Positions 27,527 to 37,400 are shown, numbered from the stretch's first letter. The stretch: 64,000 bases of DNA from an uncultured Eubacteriales bacterium (GCA_900539455.1 UQCD01000011.1:1-64000); one strand, 5' to 3'. Notes: generated from the sequence alone by a model not told the origin. A program made the numbers and translations.

Positions 27527-29137
27527 TTATTTATATGAATACTTGCCAGCTATACCTTCAAATATTCTTATTCCATCCATAGCAGCCGATGTAATTCCAC
27601 CAGCATAGCCTGCACCCTCTCCACAAGGATATAATCCTGCTACACTGCTTTCAAAATTTTCATCCCTGTTTATTCTAACCGGTGATGAGGTTCTGCTTTC
27701 TACACCTGCCATAATTGCATCTTCTCTGCTATACCCTTCTATAGAATTGTCAAACTCCTTTATACATTGCTGTAAGGCTACATTAATTTCCTTTGGAAAT
27801 ATATTGTTTATATTGCCAAAATTATATTTTCCCTTTATGCAAGGTGTAACCTCACCGAATTTTTCTGATTTTATGTTTTTACAATAATCACCAAATAATT
27901 GTACTGGTATAGCACCCCTTCCTTCTTCATATGCCTTTTCTTCTAAAATTCTTTGAAAGCGCATACCAGCAAGCGGGTCATCGCCTATATAATCTTCCTT
28001 TGTAACTGACACAATTATTGCACTATTTGCATTAATTCCGTCACGCTTACTATAGCTCATACCATTTACAGCAATTCTTCCCTCCTCTGAGGACGCATCT
28101 ACAACATAGCCTCCCGGACACATACAAAAGGAGAATACACTTCTGCCATTATCAGCGTGTCCTGTAAGCTTATAGGGGCTTGCAGCAAGCACCTTTGACT
28201 CCTTATGGGAAAAGCCATACATTTTTTTGTCTATCATTTCCTGTGGATGCTGAATACGAACACCTACTGCAAAATTTTTCGCTTCCATTTTTATACCCAC
28301 ACTATTTAATCTTTCAAAGGTATCTCTGGCACTATGACCAATAGCAAGCACAGCCACATCACAGTCAATTTTGTAATCATTATTTATTACTAAAGACTTT
28401 AAGCTGTTATTTTCTACAACAAAATCTGTTACCTGTGACTGAAATCTTACCTCTCCCCCTAGCTGTATAATTTCATTTCTCATATTTTTCACAACATCTA
28501 TAAGTACATCAGTTCCAATATGAGGCTTGTTTGAATACATTATTTCCTTGTCTGCACCAAATTTACAGAAAGTTTCCAGTACAAAGGAATTTTTACCACC
28601 CTTATCCTTTACAACTGTATTTAATTTTCCGTCTGAAAAGGTTCCTGCACCACCCTCGCCAAACTGCACATTTGAGGTAACATCCAGCACTCCTGTTTCC
28701 CAGTATTTATCTACATCCTCTTTTCTTTCCTCTACACTTTTGCCTCTTTCTAAAATAATTGGCTTATAACCATTTTTCGCAAGTAAGTATGCAGCAAATA
28801 AACCAGCAGGACCCATTCCTATAATTACTGGTCTATGGCTTAGCTTTTCACTTCCAAAAGCATTAAATTCATATTTTACAGGATTATACTTTGCAATATT
28901 TCCACTAAGTATTTTCTTGTTAATTTTATTTTCGTTTTTAAGCACCACATCAACTGTATACACAAACATTAATTCTGGCTTTTTTCTGGCATCTAAGGAT
29001 TTTTTAGAAACATCTATGCTTACTAAAGCACTTTTATCAATATGTAACAGCTTACAAACCTTTTTTTCTAAATCATTATCACTATGATTAATTGGTAACT
29101 TTATCTGACTAATTCTTATCATTTTTATATAATCCAT
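27527..29137 (-). CDS. FAD-dependent oxidoreductase (COG2509-like)
   Basis: This 536-residue flavoprotein has an N-terminal domain of about 95 residues, then a Rossmann dinucleotide-binding motif IIGMGPAGLFAAYLLAKNG and ILERGKSVEERKEDV. Further landmarks are QFGEGGAGTFSDGKLNT, FSFCMCPGGYVVDASSEEG and a C-terminal GLYPCGEGAGYAGGITSAA, all typical of an uncharacterised FAD-dependent dehydrogenase family. Its substrate is unknown. The first ATG is at 29137 with no strong ribosome site; a second ATG 15 bases downstream is possible. It lies 39 bases after the next upstream flavoprotein gene. Confidence 0.9.
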   Translation of the reverse strand: MDYIKMIRISQIKLPINHSDNDLEKKVCKLLHIDKSALVSIDVSKKSLDARKKPELMFVYTVDVVLKNENKINKKILSGNIAKYNPVKYEFNAFGSEKLSHRPVIIGMGPAGLFAAYLLAKNGYKPIILERGKSVEERKEDVDKYWETGVLDVTSNVQFGEGGAGTFSDGKLNTVVKDKGGKNSFVLETFCKFGADKEIMYSNKPHIGTDVLIDVVKNMRNEIIQLGGEVRFQSQVTDFVVENNSLKSLVINNDYKIDCDVAVLAIGHSARDTFERLNSVGIKMEAKNFAVGVRIQHPQEMIDKKMYGFSHKESKVLAASPYKLTGHADNGRSVFSFCMCPGGYVVDASSEEGRIAVNGMSYSKRDGINANSAIIVSVTKEDYIGDDPLAGMRFQRILEEKAYEEGRGAIPVQLFGDYCKNIKSEKFGEVTPCIKGKYNFGNINNIFPKEINVALQQCIKEFDNSIEGYSREDAIMAGVESRTSSPVRINRDENFESSVAGLYPCGEGAGYAGGITSAAMDGIRIFEGIAGKYSYK

Positions 29138-29176
29138 TTATACTTATGGATTTTGCTTCCTTTCTATGTACAACTA

Positions 29177-30457
29177 TTATACATTTCTTCCTGCTATTAT
29201 TCCGCTTGCAAAGGCAAAATGAAGATTATAGCCTCCACATATTCCGTCAACATCTAATACCTCTCCTACAATATACATTCCCTTTACTATTTTAGATTCA
29301 AAGCTTTCATTTACTTCCTTAAGGCTTACACCACCTCTGCAAACCTGAGCATTATCAAAATCCTTTGAACCAACTATTTGAATTTTAAAACTCTTAATGT
29401 TATTTACTAAAATATCAATATAGTCCTCTGCTACGCTTTTATTACCTTTACAGTAATTAATAAACTGAGTCTTAGTTTTTTCAACTATAACTTTTGCTAA
29501 TTTTTCATTAAGATTATTTTCTATAAATCTGTTGGCTGACTCTATATCCCGATTTTTCTTTTTATAGGAAATAATATGCCTTTTTATATACTCAATAATA
29601 TCTGTCCTTAAGTCTTCGCTGCTTATATCAGCCATAAGGTCTAAAACCAAATCTACTTTGGGGCTATTTTTTAACATCTGATTGACCTTACCGGAAATCT
29701 GGAAAACCACAATTCCAGACACTCCATAATCTGTAAACTGTACTTCTCCCAAGCTTTTGGCTGCTACTGCACCATTACTATCTAATACCTTAATGGCAGC
29801 ATCACTTCTAACACCAGCCAAAGCCTTCATATAAGCCTTTTTGTTGTTATCACTGCATACAAGTGGAACTAAAGCTGGTACAACCTCATTTACATTATGG
29901 GAAAGCTTTGATAATAAATAATATCCACTACCATCTGAACCTAAGGCCTTTGCAGCCTTTCCGCCTGCTGCAACAATGACCTTGTCCCCTGTAAAATACT
30001 TTTTCTTATAATCCTTGTTTTCTAAGACATTTCCTGTAACAACAAAGCCTTCCTTAGTCTTTTCAATATTTTTCACATTACAATTATATACAAATTCAAC
30101 ACCAAATTCCAAGCAGGCACTTAGCAACACATTTACAACACTTGCTGCCCGTTTTGAATAAGGATATACATAATAACCTATGCTTGTAAGCTTTAAGCCT
30201 AGCTTATTAAAATAATCCTGCATATCCTTATAGGTAAATTCCTTTAGTATTTCCTCTAAAAAATCATAATCATCACAATTATAATATTCCACTCCCATTT
30301 TTTTATTGGTAATATTACATCTTCCGTTTCCAGTAGAATATATTTTCTTTCCAGCTTCATTTTTTAATTCTAAAACTATTACCTTATATCCTCTTTTTGC
30401 TGCCTCTAATGCAGCGGCTAGTCCTGAAGCTCCAGCTCCTATAACAATTACTTTCAT
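29177..30457 (-). CDS. NAD(P)/FAD-dependent oxidoreductase, HI0933/BaiN-like
   Basis: This 426-residue protein begins with the FAD-binding motif MKVIVIGAGASGLAAALEA, followed by GRCNITNKKMG, VAAGGKAAKALGSDGSGY and a C-terminal MYIVGEVLDVDGICGGYNL. These are the signatures of the HI0933 flavoprotein family. One member, BaiN, acts in bile-acid metabolism, but most are uncharacterised, so no substrate is claimed. AGGATAAAAT precedes the ATG. Confidence 0.92.
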   Translation of the reverse strand: MKVIVIGAGASGLAAALEAAKRGYKVIVLELKNEAGKKIYSTGNGRCNITNKKMGVEYYNCDDYDFLEEILKEFTYKDMQDYFNKLGLKLTSIGYYVYPYSKRAASVVNVLLSACLEFGVEFVYNCNVKNIEKTKEGFVVTGNVLENKDYKKKYFTGDKVIVAAGGKAAKALGSDGSGYYLLSKLSHNVNEVVPALVPLVCSDNNKKAYMKALAGVRSDAAIKVLDSNGAVAAKSLGEVQFTDYGVSGIVVFQISGKVNQMLKNSPKVDLVLDLMADISSEDLRTDIIEYIKRHIISYKKKNRDIESANRFIENNLNEKLAKVIVEKTKTQFINYCKGNKSVAEDYIDILVNNIKSFKIQIVGSKDFDNAQVCRGGVSLKEVNESFESKIVKGMYIVGEVLDVDGICGGYNLHFAFASGIIAGRNV

Positions 30458-30468
30458 ATTTTATCCTT

Positions 30469-31107
30469 CTATGTTGTAAAGCTTTCTAATATTCTGTACA
30501 ATTCACTTATATTTTTTACAGGTATACCCTGCTTTAATTTATCCATACTATCAGTATCTAAGGTTTCTACATTTATTGAGGTTTCTAAAAATATGGTTGT
30601 CTTATCCTCTCTATAAACAATAATTTTGTTTTCCTGTAAGGTGACATAATATTTGCACTTTTCCTCCTCTGTAGTTTCTTCTATAATGCTAATAGATTTT
30701 CTAATTACCAGCTTATCCTTCTCCATTGAAACTAACATTATATTTTGTACCTGTTGTCCCTTGTCTGCAAATTTCTTTTTATTTGCCTTTAGGTAATCTA
30801 TAAGCTCCTGTCTGTTCATTCCCAAAAATTCGCTTGGAACATTTTGGGCGGCTGTTTCTATTGTTTTGTCATTTATATTATAGCTTTCTAATATATATGA
30901 CATACTGTTACTTACTATTAACTCGCTGGTATTAGCAGCTTCCTTTCCTTCCTCTGTGCTATAAACTGCTGGATTATTTTCATATACCCATTCTCTGGTT
31001 ACAGCATTTGTATTATTGTATTTTTTTCCGATGGTATATCCTAGATAATAAACTAAGACCATTCCCAACACAAAACAAAACAAGCAGATAATCTTTTTCT
31101 TTTTCAT
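30469..31107 (-). CDS. Membrane-anchored protein with BofC-like C-terminal region
   Basis: This 212-residue protein has a positively charged start, one membrane segment (about 6-25) and an extracytoplasmic domain. The C-terminal part (LKQGIPVKNISELYRILESF) resembles the end of BofC, which in Bacillus inhibits SpoIVB signalling to sigma-K during sporulation. The resemblance is by eye and limited. GGAGTAACC precedes the ATG. Its neighbours, a SpoVB-type flippase upstream and flavoproteins downstream, fit a sporulating Clostridia context. Confidence 0.6.
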   Translation of the reverse strand: MKKKKIICLFCFVLGMVLVYYLGYTIGKKYNNTNAVTREWVYENNPAVYSTEEGKEAANTSELIVSNSMSYILESYNINDKTIETAAQNVPSEFLGMNRQELIDYLKANKKKFADKGQQVQNIMLVSMEKDKLVIRKSISIIEETTEEEKCKYYVTLQENKIIVYREDKTTIFLETSINVETLDTDSMDKLKQGIPVKNISELYRILESFTT

Positions 31108-31161
31108 GGTTACTCCTATTCTTTTTTTATTGATTATCTGCTTTTTTTTATATTTTATACA

Positions 31162-32790
31162 TTATAAAAGGTGTAATTTTTTTAATAGTCTTGCTATTGT
31201 ACTTCCCTTTGGAAGCATATATATTTCGCTTTCATCAATAGCCTTAAGTCCAATAAGTAAAATCCCATATACCACCATAGCAATAATTATTGAAACTGCT
31301 AAGGCTATTAAATTGCTTCTGAATAAAATATATATGCCTTTATATACAAGCATCGCTGCTACTGCCATTAGTATAGAGGATACTGCTGGAATAAAAAAGG
31401 TTTTATATATCTCCTGTCTATAACCTAAGTATTTTCTAATAGATAAGGTATTTAATATACAAACCAGCAATGCAAATACAAAATCAGCTACCACGATACC
31501 TAAAATATCCATTTTAAACACGATTAACAATACCAGCACTAATACAATGTGGATTGCTAAGGAAATACTCGAGTTTATTACAGGCTTAGACATTTTATCT
31601 ATGCCCTGTAGGATTGAATTGGTAATTGTTGAAAATGAGTATGCCACAACTGTAACCACTGCAAATCTCATTAATCCGACACATATATCCAACATTTCGC
31701 TTCCTGGAAATAAAAGTATGCAGATAGGCTCAGCCAATGCTGATATACCTACTCCACAAGGAATAGCTATTATCATAGATAATCTAACTGAGGATTCTAT
31801 TTTATTAATAAGCTCGCCTTTATTTCCTGTAGTAAGAGAACGGATAAGGCTTGGTATGATAGCACTGGATAATGCCGATGCAACAGCTATTGGTGCCGTT
31901 GTTAAAAGCTGGTATTTACCACTATATATTCCGTAAAGGCTTGAGTAGGTAGACTCATCCAGCTTAAAAATATTTGACATGACATTTCCAAACAGACCAC
32001 TATCAATAATACTGCTTAAATTGTAAATAGTTGTACTAAGGAGTACAGGAACTATAGTTACAAATAATACCTTTGTTAAAGCACTATGATTTTCGTAAAC
32101 TGTAGATTTATCTCTTTTTATTCGTTTGTTCATTACAGGCTTGTAAACACCATATACAAATATCATAAATAATAAAGCAAAGGCTGCTCCTACAAGTGTA
32201 CCTGTAGTACCACCTGCTGCCGAATAAGCTGCACCTTTTCCTACCTTATCACCTACACTAAATAAAAAGGCTGCTGCTACTATACTTACTATTGCATTAA
32301 TTATCTGCTCGGTAATTTGCGACATAGCCGTAGGAATCATTGTACCTAAGCCTTGAAAATATCCTCTAAGCACACCTAAAACACATACAATAAAAATAGT
32401 TGGTGCTAACACTCTTAATGCTAATGCCATTGATGGATACTTCCAAAGCGAAGCAAAAAAGTCAGCTCCAAAAAATACTATAGCTGAACAAAGTCCACCT
32501 ACAATAAATGAAAATATAAGTGCCCCTGTAAATGCTCTTTTTGCATTTTTAAACTGTCCCTTTGCAACTCGGGTGGATACTATTTTTGATACTGCCACCG
32601 GCAGGCTGGTTGAGGAAATAAGTAAAAAGATTGAATATACTGAATAGGCATTTGAATAATATCCAATGCCTTCATTACCTAAAATATTATTGAGGGGTAT
32701 CCTATAAATAAGTCCAATTACACGGACTAATATACCTGCTAATGCTAATATACTTCCCTGAATCAAAAAGTTAGATTTATTTTTGCTCAT
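31162..32790 (-). CDS. Polysaccharide/lipid II flippase of the SpoVB-MurJ type
   Basis: This 542-residue protein has about 14 membrane segments and belongs to the MOP superfamily. The N-terminal segment GSILALAGILVRVIGLIYRIPL is typical of stage V sporulation protein B and related lipid-linked precursor flippases. Lachnospiraceae often carry several paralogues, so it may serve vegetative wall, capsule or spore cortex synthesis. Its start is nine bases after the ybeY-cdd stop and its ribosome site is weak, suggesting coupling to that gene. Confidence 0.88.
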   Translation of the reverse strand: MSKNKSNFLIQGSILALAGILVRVIGLIYRIPLNNILGNEGIGYYSNAYSVYSIFLLISSTSLPVAVSKIVSTRVAKGQFKNAKRAFTGALIFSFIVGGLCSAIVFFGADFFASLWKYPSMALALRVLAPTIFIVCVLGVLRGYFQGLGTMIPTAMSQITEQIINAIVSIVAAAFLFSVGDKVGKGAAYSAAGGTTGTLVGAAFALLFMIFVYGVYKPVMNKRIKRDKSTVYENHSALTKVLFVTIVPVLLSTTIYNLSSIIDSGLFGNVMSNIFKLDESTYSSLYGIYSGKYQLLTTAPIAVASALSSAIIPSLIRSLTTGNKGELINKIESSVRLSMIIAIPCGVGISALAEPICILLFPGSEMLDICVGLMRFAVVTVVAYSFSTITNSILQGIDKMSKPVINSSISLAIHIVLVLVLLIVFKMDILGIVVADFVFALLVCILNTLSIRKYLGYRQEIYKTFFIPAVSSILMAVAAMLVYKGIYILFRSNLIALAVSIIIAMVVYGILLIGLKAIDESEIYMLPKGSTIARLLKKLHLL

Positions 32791-32799
32791 ATCAAATCA

Positions 32800-33720
32800 C
32801 TACATATTAAAAGCTTCCGGAAGAAGTTCTTTTAACATTTTTTCCTTTATTTCTCCTTTATTGTTGCTTAATACAAATTTTATATCAGTTCCAAATTCTG
32901 CCAAAAATTGTCTGCATATTCCACATGGATATGTAAAATCCTTAGAAGATGATACTATAGCTATTTTGGTGAATTCCTTATAACCCTCTGATATAGCCTT
33001 TAGTGCTGCACATCTTTCAGCACAGATAGTTGCTCCATAGGAAACATTTTCTATATTACAGCCTGTAAATATTTGTCCTGTTTTTGTTGCTATAGCTGCT
33101 CCCACCTTATATTTTGAATAAGGTGCATAAGCATTATTCATTGCATTTTTTGCTTTAAGAATAAGCACCTCATTGTCTGCATCAATTTTTGATGATTTTA
33201 TAGTGCTGTCAAAATCTTTATCTCTGGTAATTCCAAGCTTGTCAAGTAATTCCTTTTGTAACCCTTCCATTTCTATACGCTCTTTCTCTTCCATATGGTC
33301 ATAGCCAAAAAGGTGAAACATACTGTGGGCAACCAAAAAGCCCAGCTCTCTATATGCTGAATGTCCATATTCCTCTGACTGGGTTAAAACCTTATCCTTA
33401 GAAATAATTATATCTCCAAGTATAAGCTGTCCAGAGTCCGGATCAAAACAGTCATTGTATTCATCCTCCTCTAAAACCTTAAAATCTCCTGGTATTTCAT
33501 ATTCAACCATAGGAAAGGATAACACATCTGTTGCTTTATCTATCTTTCTATATTCTTTATTTATATTTCTAATAGCTTCATCATCAACTATTGTTACATT
33601 TACTATTGTTTCATAAGGGCAATTAATGTATTCAATAGCACCTTCTACAACTGTAGCAATTAATTTATTGTAATCAAATCCAAATTCTTCTGTTGTTTCA
33701 TTTTCAATGTTAATTTCCAT
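32800..33720 (-). CDS. Fusion of rRNA maturation factor YbeY and cytidine deaminase
   Basis: One uninterrupted frame of 306 residues encodes two enzymes. Residues 1-160 are YbeY, a zinc-dependent endoribonuclease needed for rRNA 3' maturation, with the metal motif HSMFHLFGYDH (His132, His136, His142). Residues about 187-306 are cytidine deaminase with NIENVSYGATICAERCA and PCGICRQFL, giving zinc ligands Cys233, Cys266 and Cys269 and catalytic Glu235. In related bacteria ybeY, dgkA and cdd are usually adjacent; here dgkA is absent and the flanking genes are joined. It overlaps the HD gene by 11 bases. Confidence 0.93.
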   Translation of the reverse strand: MEINIENETTEEFGFDYNKLIATVVEGAIEYINCPYETIVNVTIVDDEAIRNINKEYRKIDKATDVLSFPMVEYEIPGDFKVLEEDEYNDCFDPDSGQLILGDIIISKDKVLTQSEEYGHSAYRELGFLVAHSMFHLFGYDHMEEKERIEMEGLQKELLDKLGITRDKDFDSTIKSSKIDADNEVLILKAKNAMNNAYAPYSKYKVGAAIATKTGQIFTGCNIENVSYGATICAERCAALKAISEGYKEFTKIAIVSSSKDFTYPCGICRQFLAEFGTDIKFVLSNNKGEIKEKMLKELLPEAFNM

Positions 33721-34930
33721 TTTCCATCTCCCTATCTGTGGTAATAAGTTTCAGTATTTTTCTAAATTCATCAATACTAAGCTTTGATTTGTCCAAATAT
33801 CCAGACATAAGTCTTTGTACAACTGCCTTCTCATAAATATCCTTTGTCCTTACGCTGTCACCCTCTTTAGCCTTATAATAATTGTAAGCACTTATACAGG
33901 TATCTACAATTAAAACTATAGCACATTCTTTATTTTTTGCCACTCCATATTTTATATTGTGATTTGCAATAATATCAATTATCTCTGGTGGAAAGCTGTG
34001 CTTCTTGGCATATATTACTCCGTCCTTTACATACTCCCTGCCAGATATTTTGCCGATTTCGTGATATAAGCCTCCCACATAGGCTATATCCTCGTTTGCT
34101 CCTATAGCCTTTGCACATGCTTTAGAAAGCTCTGCTACCTGTACACAATGGTAATATGTACTTATTGCTTTTGTTTTTAATTCCTTTAAAGGCGGAAATT
34201 CCTCTTTAGTCATTGCTTTAAGCACTGACCTGGTAGCCTTCTTCAAAACAAATTTTTCAAACAGATATTTTATTATGACATATACAATACAGGATATTAT
34301 ACAGCCAACAGCTCCTACTAAAATATAGGATACCTTCTCATATTCTAAATACGCATCCTTGCAGTATATTCTGAATATGCTGTTTAAAAACATATTAAAT
34401 ACTATTATACAAATAAGTCCTATATATTTTGTAAGATTCTTTCTTTTGCTGGTTACTACTAAGCAGCCTAATATACCTGTAAGCAGCATTATTATTGTAA
34501 AGAAAAACTCTGGCTCGGATGCAAGAGAAAAAAAACCAAAGCCGCATATTGCCCCATTGGTAATAACGCCTGTTTCTAAATTAGTTACCATTGAAACAAT
34601 TAGCAGCACTAATAAATATGGTCTGAATTCATAAGGTAATATCATTATTAATGCTGTTCCTATTATTATAAAATGATATAAAATCACGGTTTTTATAATG
34701 TTTTCTTTTTTGTACAGCATATAAAAATATGGAAGCAAAACAGAAACAGTCATAAAGATAACAACTGCCACTCTTTCGTTGCTCCATAAAAGTTCATAAT
34801 ACACCTTTGAGGTCTGATAGCATATAAAAGCTGAAACAGCAATAATATATACTGTTAATATAGCTTTAAATACAGGCTTTTCTAATATATTTAATGTTTT
34901 ATTGTTTCTTTCGTTTTTCATAATCATCAT
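33710..34930 (-). CDS. Divergent PgpH/YqfF-like 7TM HD-domain protein
   Basis: The protein has about 406 residues. Its first 230 form about seven membrane segments, and residues about 250-400 form a cytoplasmic HD-type domain. PgpH/YqfF proteins at this locus are c-di-AMP phosphodiesterases of some 700 residues with a large extracellular domain, which is missing here. The hallmark HDIGK is replaced by HEIGK (His290-Glu291), and the usual HHG reads NHN (323-325). His261, His311 and Asp343 may remain as ligands. Its activity is thus uncertain. Starts at 34930 or 34927 are both possible; it overlaps phoH by 32 bases. Confidence 0.8.
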   Translation of the reverse strand: MMIMKNERNNKTLNILEKPVFKAILTVYIIAVSAFICYQTSKVYYELLWSNERVAVVIFMTVSVLLPYFYMLYKKENIIKTVILYHFIIIGTALIMILPYEFRPYLLVLLIVSMVTNLETGVITNGAICGFGFFSLASEPEFFFTIIMLLTGILGCLVVTSKRKNLTKYIGLICIIVFNMFLNSIFRIYCKDAYLEYEKVSYILVGAVGCIISCIVYVIIKYLFEKFVLKKATRSVLKAMTKEEFPPLKELKTKAISTYYHCVQVAELSKACAKAIGANEDIAYVGGLYHEIGKISGREYVKDGVIYAKKHSFPPEIIDIIANHNIKYGVAKNKECAIVLIVDTCISAYNYYKAKEGDSVRTKDIYEKAVVQRLMSGYLDKSKLSIDEFRKILKLITTDREMENGN

Positions 34931-35864
34931 ATGCCTTTACAATTTTTTGTACTAATGGATGACGCACTACATCCTGATTAGTTAATCTGATAATTTCAAT
35001 ATCCTCAATACCACCAAGTATTCTTACTGCTGTTTCCAGTCCGGATACCTGACCCTTAGGCAAATCCTTTTGTGTAAGGTCACCTGTAACTACTATTTTA
35101 GAATTAAAACCAATTCTGGTTAAAAACATTTTCATCTGTGCAGGTGTAGTGTTTTGTGCCTCATCTAAAATAATAAATGCGTTGTCTAAGGTTCTGCCAC
35201 GCATATAGGCAAGTGGAGCAACCTCAATTAAGCCTTTTTCAGAATTGTGTAAAAAACTGTCTGCTCCCATTATCTGATATAAGGCATCATAAAGAGGTCT
35301 TAAATATGGGTCAACCTTGCTTTGTAAATCTCCCGGCAAAAAGCCCAGATTTTCTCCTGCTTCTATTGCTGGTCTTGTAAGAATAATTCTATTTACCTCA
35401 TCATTTTTAAATGCCTCTATTGCCATAGCCATTGCCAAATAGGTTTTGCCTGTACCTGCTGGTCCAATACCAAAGGTAATAGTATTTTTCTTTATGGCAT
35501 CTGTATATTTTTTCTGATTAATAGTCTTAGGCTTTATAGGCTTTCCGCTAACAGTTCTGGTGAGGATTTCTCCATCTATATCAACAATTTTTTCCGTCTG
35601 TCCCTCCATTGACAAAGCTATTGCATAATCAACATTTTGCTCTGTTATAGTATTGCCTCTTTCGGAAAGTGTTAATAAATTATTGATGACCTCCTTTGCC
35701 CTTTTTACCTGCATACTCTCTCCTGTAATTTTCACAACATCATTTCTATATATTATAGAAATATGTAATGCTCTCTCTATTTTTTTTGCAAACTCATCAA
35801 AGCTGCCAAATATATTTTGCCCATGAACAACAGGCATATTATCAATAGTAGCTATTTCACTCAT
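34899..35864 (-). CDS. phoH: PhoH-family ATPase (PhoL/YbeZ-like)
   Basis: This 321-residue protein has an N-terminal KH-like region (VKITGESMQVKRAKEVINNLL) and an ATPase core with GPAGTGKTYLAMAMAI (Walker A near residue 135), AYMRGRTLDNAFIILDEAQN (Walker B) and ITRIGFNSKIVVTGDLTQ-like segments. The family is linked to RNA metabolism, and in many bacteria the gene sits directly before ybeY. Here one HD gene intervenes. AGGTG precedes the ATG at a somewhat long distance. Confidence 0.94.
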   Translation of the reverse strand: MSEIATIDNMPVVHGQNIFGSFDEFAKKIERALHISIIYRNDVVKITGESMQVKRAKEVINNLLTLSERGNTITEQNVDYAIALSMEGQTEKIVDIDGEILTRTVSGKPIKPKTINQKKYTDAIKKNTITFGIGPAGTGKTYLAMAMAIEAFKNDEVNRIILTRPAIEAGENLGFLPGDLQSKVDPYLRPLYDALYQIMGADSFLHNSEKGLIEVAPLAYMRGRTLDNAFIILDEAQNTTPAQMKMFLTRIGFNSKIVVTGDLTQKDLPKGQVSGLETAVRILGGIEDIEIIRLTNQDVVRHPLVQKIVKAYDDYEKRKKQ

Positions 35865-35882
35865 TTTATTATGTTTTCACCT

Positions 35883-37049
35883 CTAATGTATTCGTTTTAA
35901 AATAACAATATCGCCCTTAGCAATATAGTTATTACCGTTATCTTCTATAATAACATTATTCTCTATAATCTGTATACTTTTTTCATCTATTTTTTCTAAA
36001 AAGTAATTAAAATTCTCATTAAGAGTATTAATACATTCCTCTTTTGTATATTCTACATTTTCATAAGTATACTCCTTTTTTGTGTAAGTATACAAATAAA
36101 TTGGCAAATAGAAATTATCCGTTAATTTTAACTGCTTTACCTGTCCTACTGTATCTACGCTTTCTTCTTTTACATTTTTAATTTTTGTATCAATAAGCTT
36201 ATCAAAAATCAAAAATTTGTATGTATTATTTTCATTAATATATTTTTTATTTTTGCCAGTTCTTGACACTTCATCATAATAGTCATAAACAACCATTTCA
36301 TACACACTTCCATCAGCCTGTACTCTTTTCGTATCAATAATTGTACCACTATCGTCCACAATATTATATTCCCCTTTTATAAGAATATCTCCTTTTTTTA
36401 CTATATCTCCTTTTTTTACTAATGCAGTTCCACTTCTTGTAACTATATTATCTACAATTCCGTCTTCTGTGGCCATAATATCCCATTGATTACTTTCTTT
36501 ATGCTTTTCAACATTAAAATTTTCCTTAATATGTACTATCAGCTTTGTACCCTTAAGCTCTACCGATACCCAGGTTATATCAAAATACTTATTTCTAATT
36601 TCTCTTTCTATTTTTTCTCCGTCAACACTTTCAGCGTACATTCCATGAGTTATGCCCTGTTCATTTAGAAAATCCAATATTTCTTCGTCTGAATAGGTAT
36701 AGTTTCCTTCTACAGTTATCTTCCAGACAAATAATGATAAAACAAAAAGAATGGTAAAAGCTGACAATATTCCTATTATGCACATTTTTCTTTTTCTATA
36801 TAATTTTATAAAAAAAGGAAAGCCTATTTTCTTTTTTATCGAAATCTTCACATCACATTTTTTCCCCACCTCATATACCTTGAAATAGTCCCTTGCCCTT
36901 AGCTTAATCACAGCTTTATCATCCTTATATATTACGCTGAAAAAGACTATTTTTCTTGCTCCGCATACATTTAAAAATCTGCTTATGTTTTGACTTATAA
37001 CCTCAATATATATGTAACCCTTAAACCATTCTATAACTCTTTCAACCAA
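35883..37049 (-). CDS. yqfD: Sporulation protein YqfD
   Basis: This 388-residue protein has a cytoplasmic N-terminal domain (1-90), one membrane segment (about 93-110) and a large extracytoplasmic domain with GTKLIVHIKEN and VRSGTALVKKGDIVKKGDIL-like segments typical of YqfD. In Bacillus yqfD and yqfC are sigma-E-controlled sporulation genes. The start codon appears to be TTG (37047-37049) and overlaps the end of yqfC by eight bases, so translation is probably coupled. Presence of both genes supports a spore-forming ancestry. Confidence 0.9.
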   Translation of the reverse strand: MVERVIEWFKGYIYIEVISQNISRFLNVCGARKIVFFSVIYKDDKAVIKLRARDYFKVYEVGKKCDVKISIKKKIGFPFFIKLYRKRKMCIIGILSAFTILFVLSLFVWKITVEGNYTYSDEEILDFLNEQGITHGMYAESVDGEKIEREIRNKYFDITWVSVELKGTKLIVHIKENFNVEKHKESNQWDIMATEDGIVDNIVTRSGTALVKKGDIVKKGDILIKGEYNIVDDSGTIIDTKRVQADGSVYEMVVYDYYDEVSRTGKNKKYINENNTYKFLIFDKLIDTKIKNVKEESVDTVGQVKQLKLTDNFYLPIYLYTYTKKEYTYENVEYTKEECINTLNENFNYFLEKIDEKSIQIIENNVIIEDNGNNYIAKGDIVILKRIH

Positions 37050-37302
37050 AGAAAATTTTTTCCACCCTTCCTTTAATAATCATGTCTGTTTTTGTAAAAT
37101 AATCTATCTTTAAATTGTCGCCAATAATTGTAACTAACTCATTTTTTCCTCTTATAACTATCTTTTCATTAGTATATTCAGCAATAGACTTATAATTTTC
37201 AATATATGCTTCATATTTTCCCTGTAATGAAATATTCATTGCTCCCAAAACTAAATCCTTTGGAAGTTCCAGCTTATCCGTTATAGCGTACCTTATTTTC
37301 AT
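37042..37302 (-). CDS. yqfC: YabP/YqfC-family sporulation protein
   Basis: This 86-residue protein has the YabP/YqfC pattern of a short beta-rich domain: DLVLGAMNISLQGKYEAYIEN, then EKIVIRGKNELVTIIGDNL. GGAGGAGCT directly precedes the ATG. It sits at the head of yqfCD, downstream of rpsU, as in Bacillus and many Clostridia. A function in spore envelope formation is inferred from the family and neighbours. Confidence 0.9.
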   Translation of the reverse strand: MKIRYAITDKLELPKDLVLGAMNISLQGKYEAYIENYKSIAEYTNEKIVIRGKNELVTIIGDNLKIDYFTKTDMIIKGRVEKIFFG

Positions 37303-37368
37303 AGCTCCTCCAAAGTAATCTATTACTATATTTATATGTTGTTAATTCAATTTTGACACAAGGACAGC

Positions 37369-37400
37369 AAAAAATCCCTGCAGACAATCTACAGGGATTT
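37369..37400 (-). terminator. Terminator downstream of rpsU
   Basis: AAATCCCTG (37372-37380) pairs with CAGGGATTT (37392-37400). On the minus strand the stem runs into a T-rich tract. It lies 17 bases past the rpsU stop and separates rpsU from yqfC. Confidence 0.8.
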
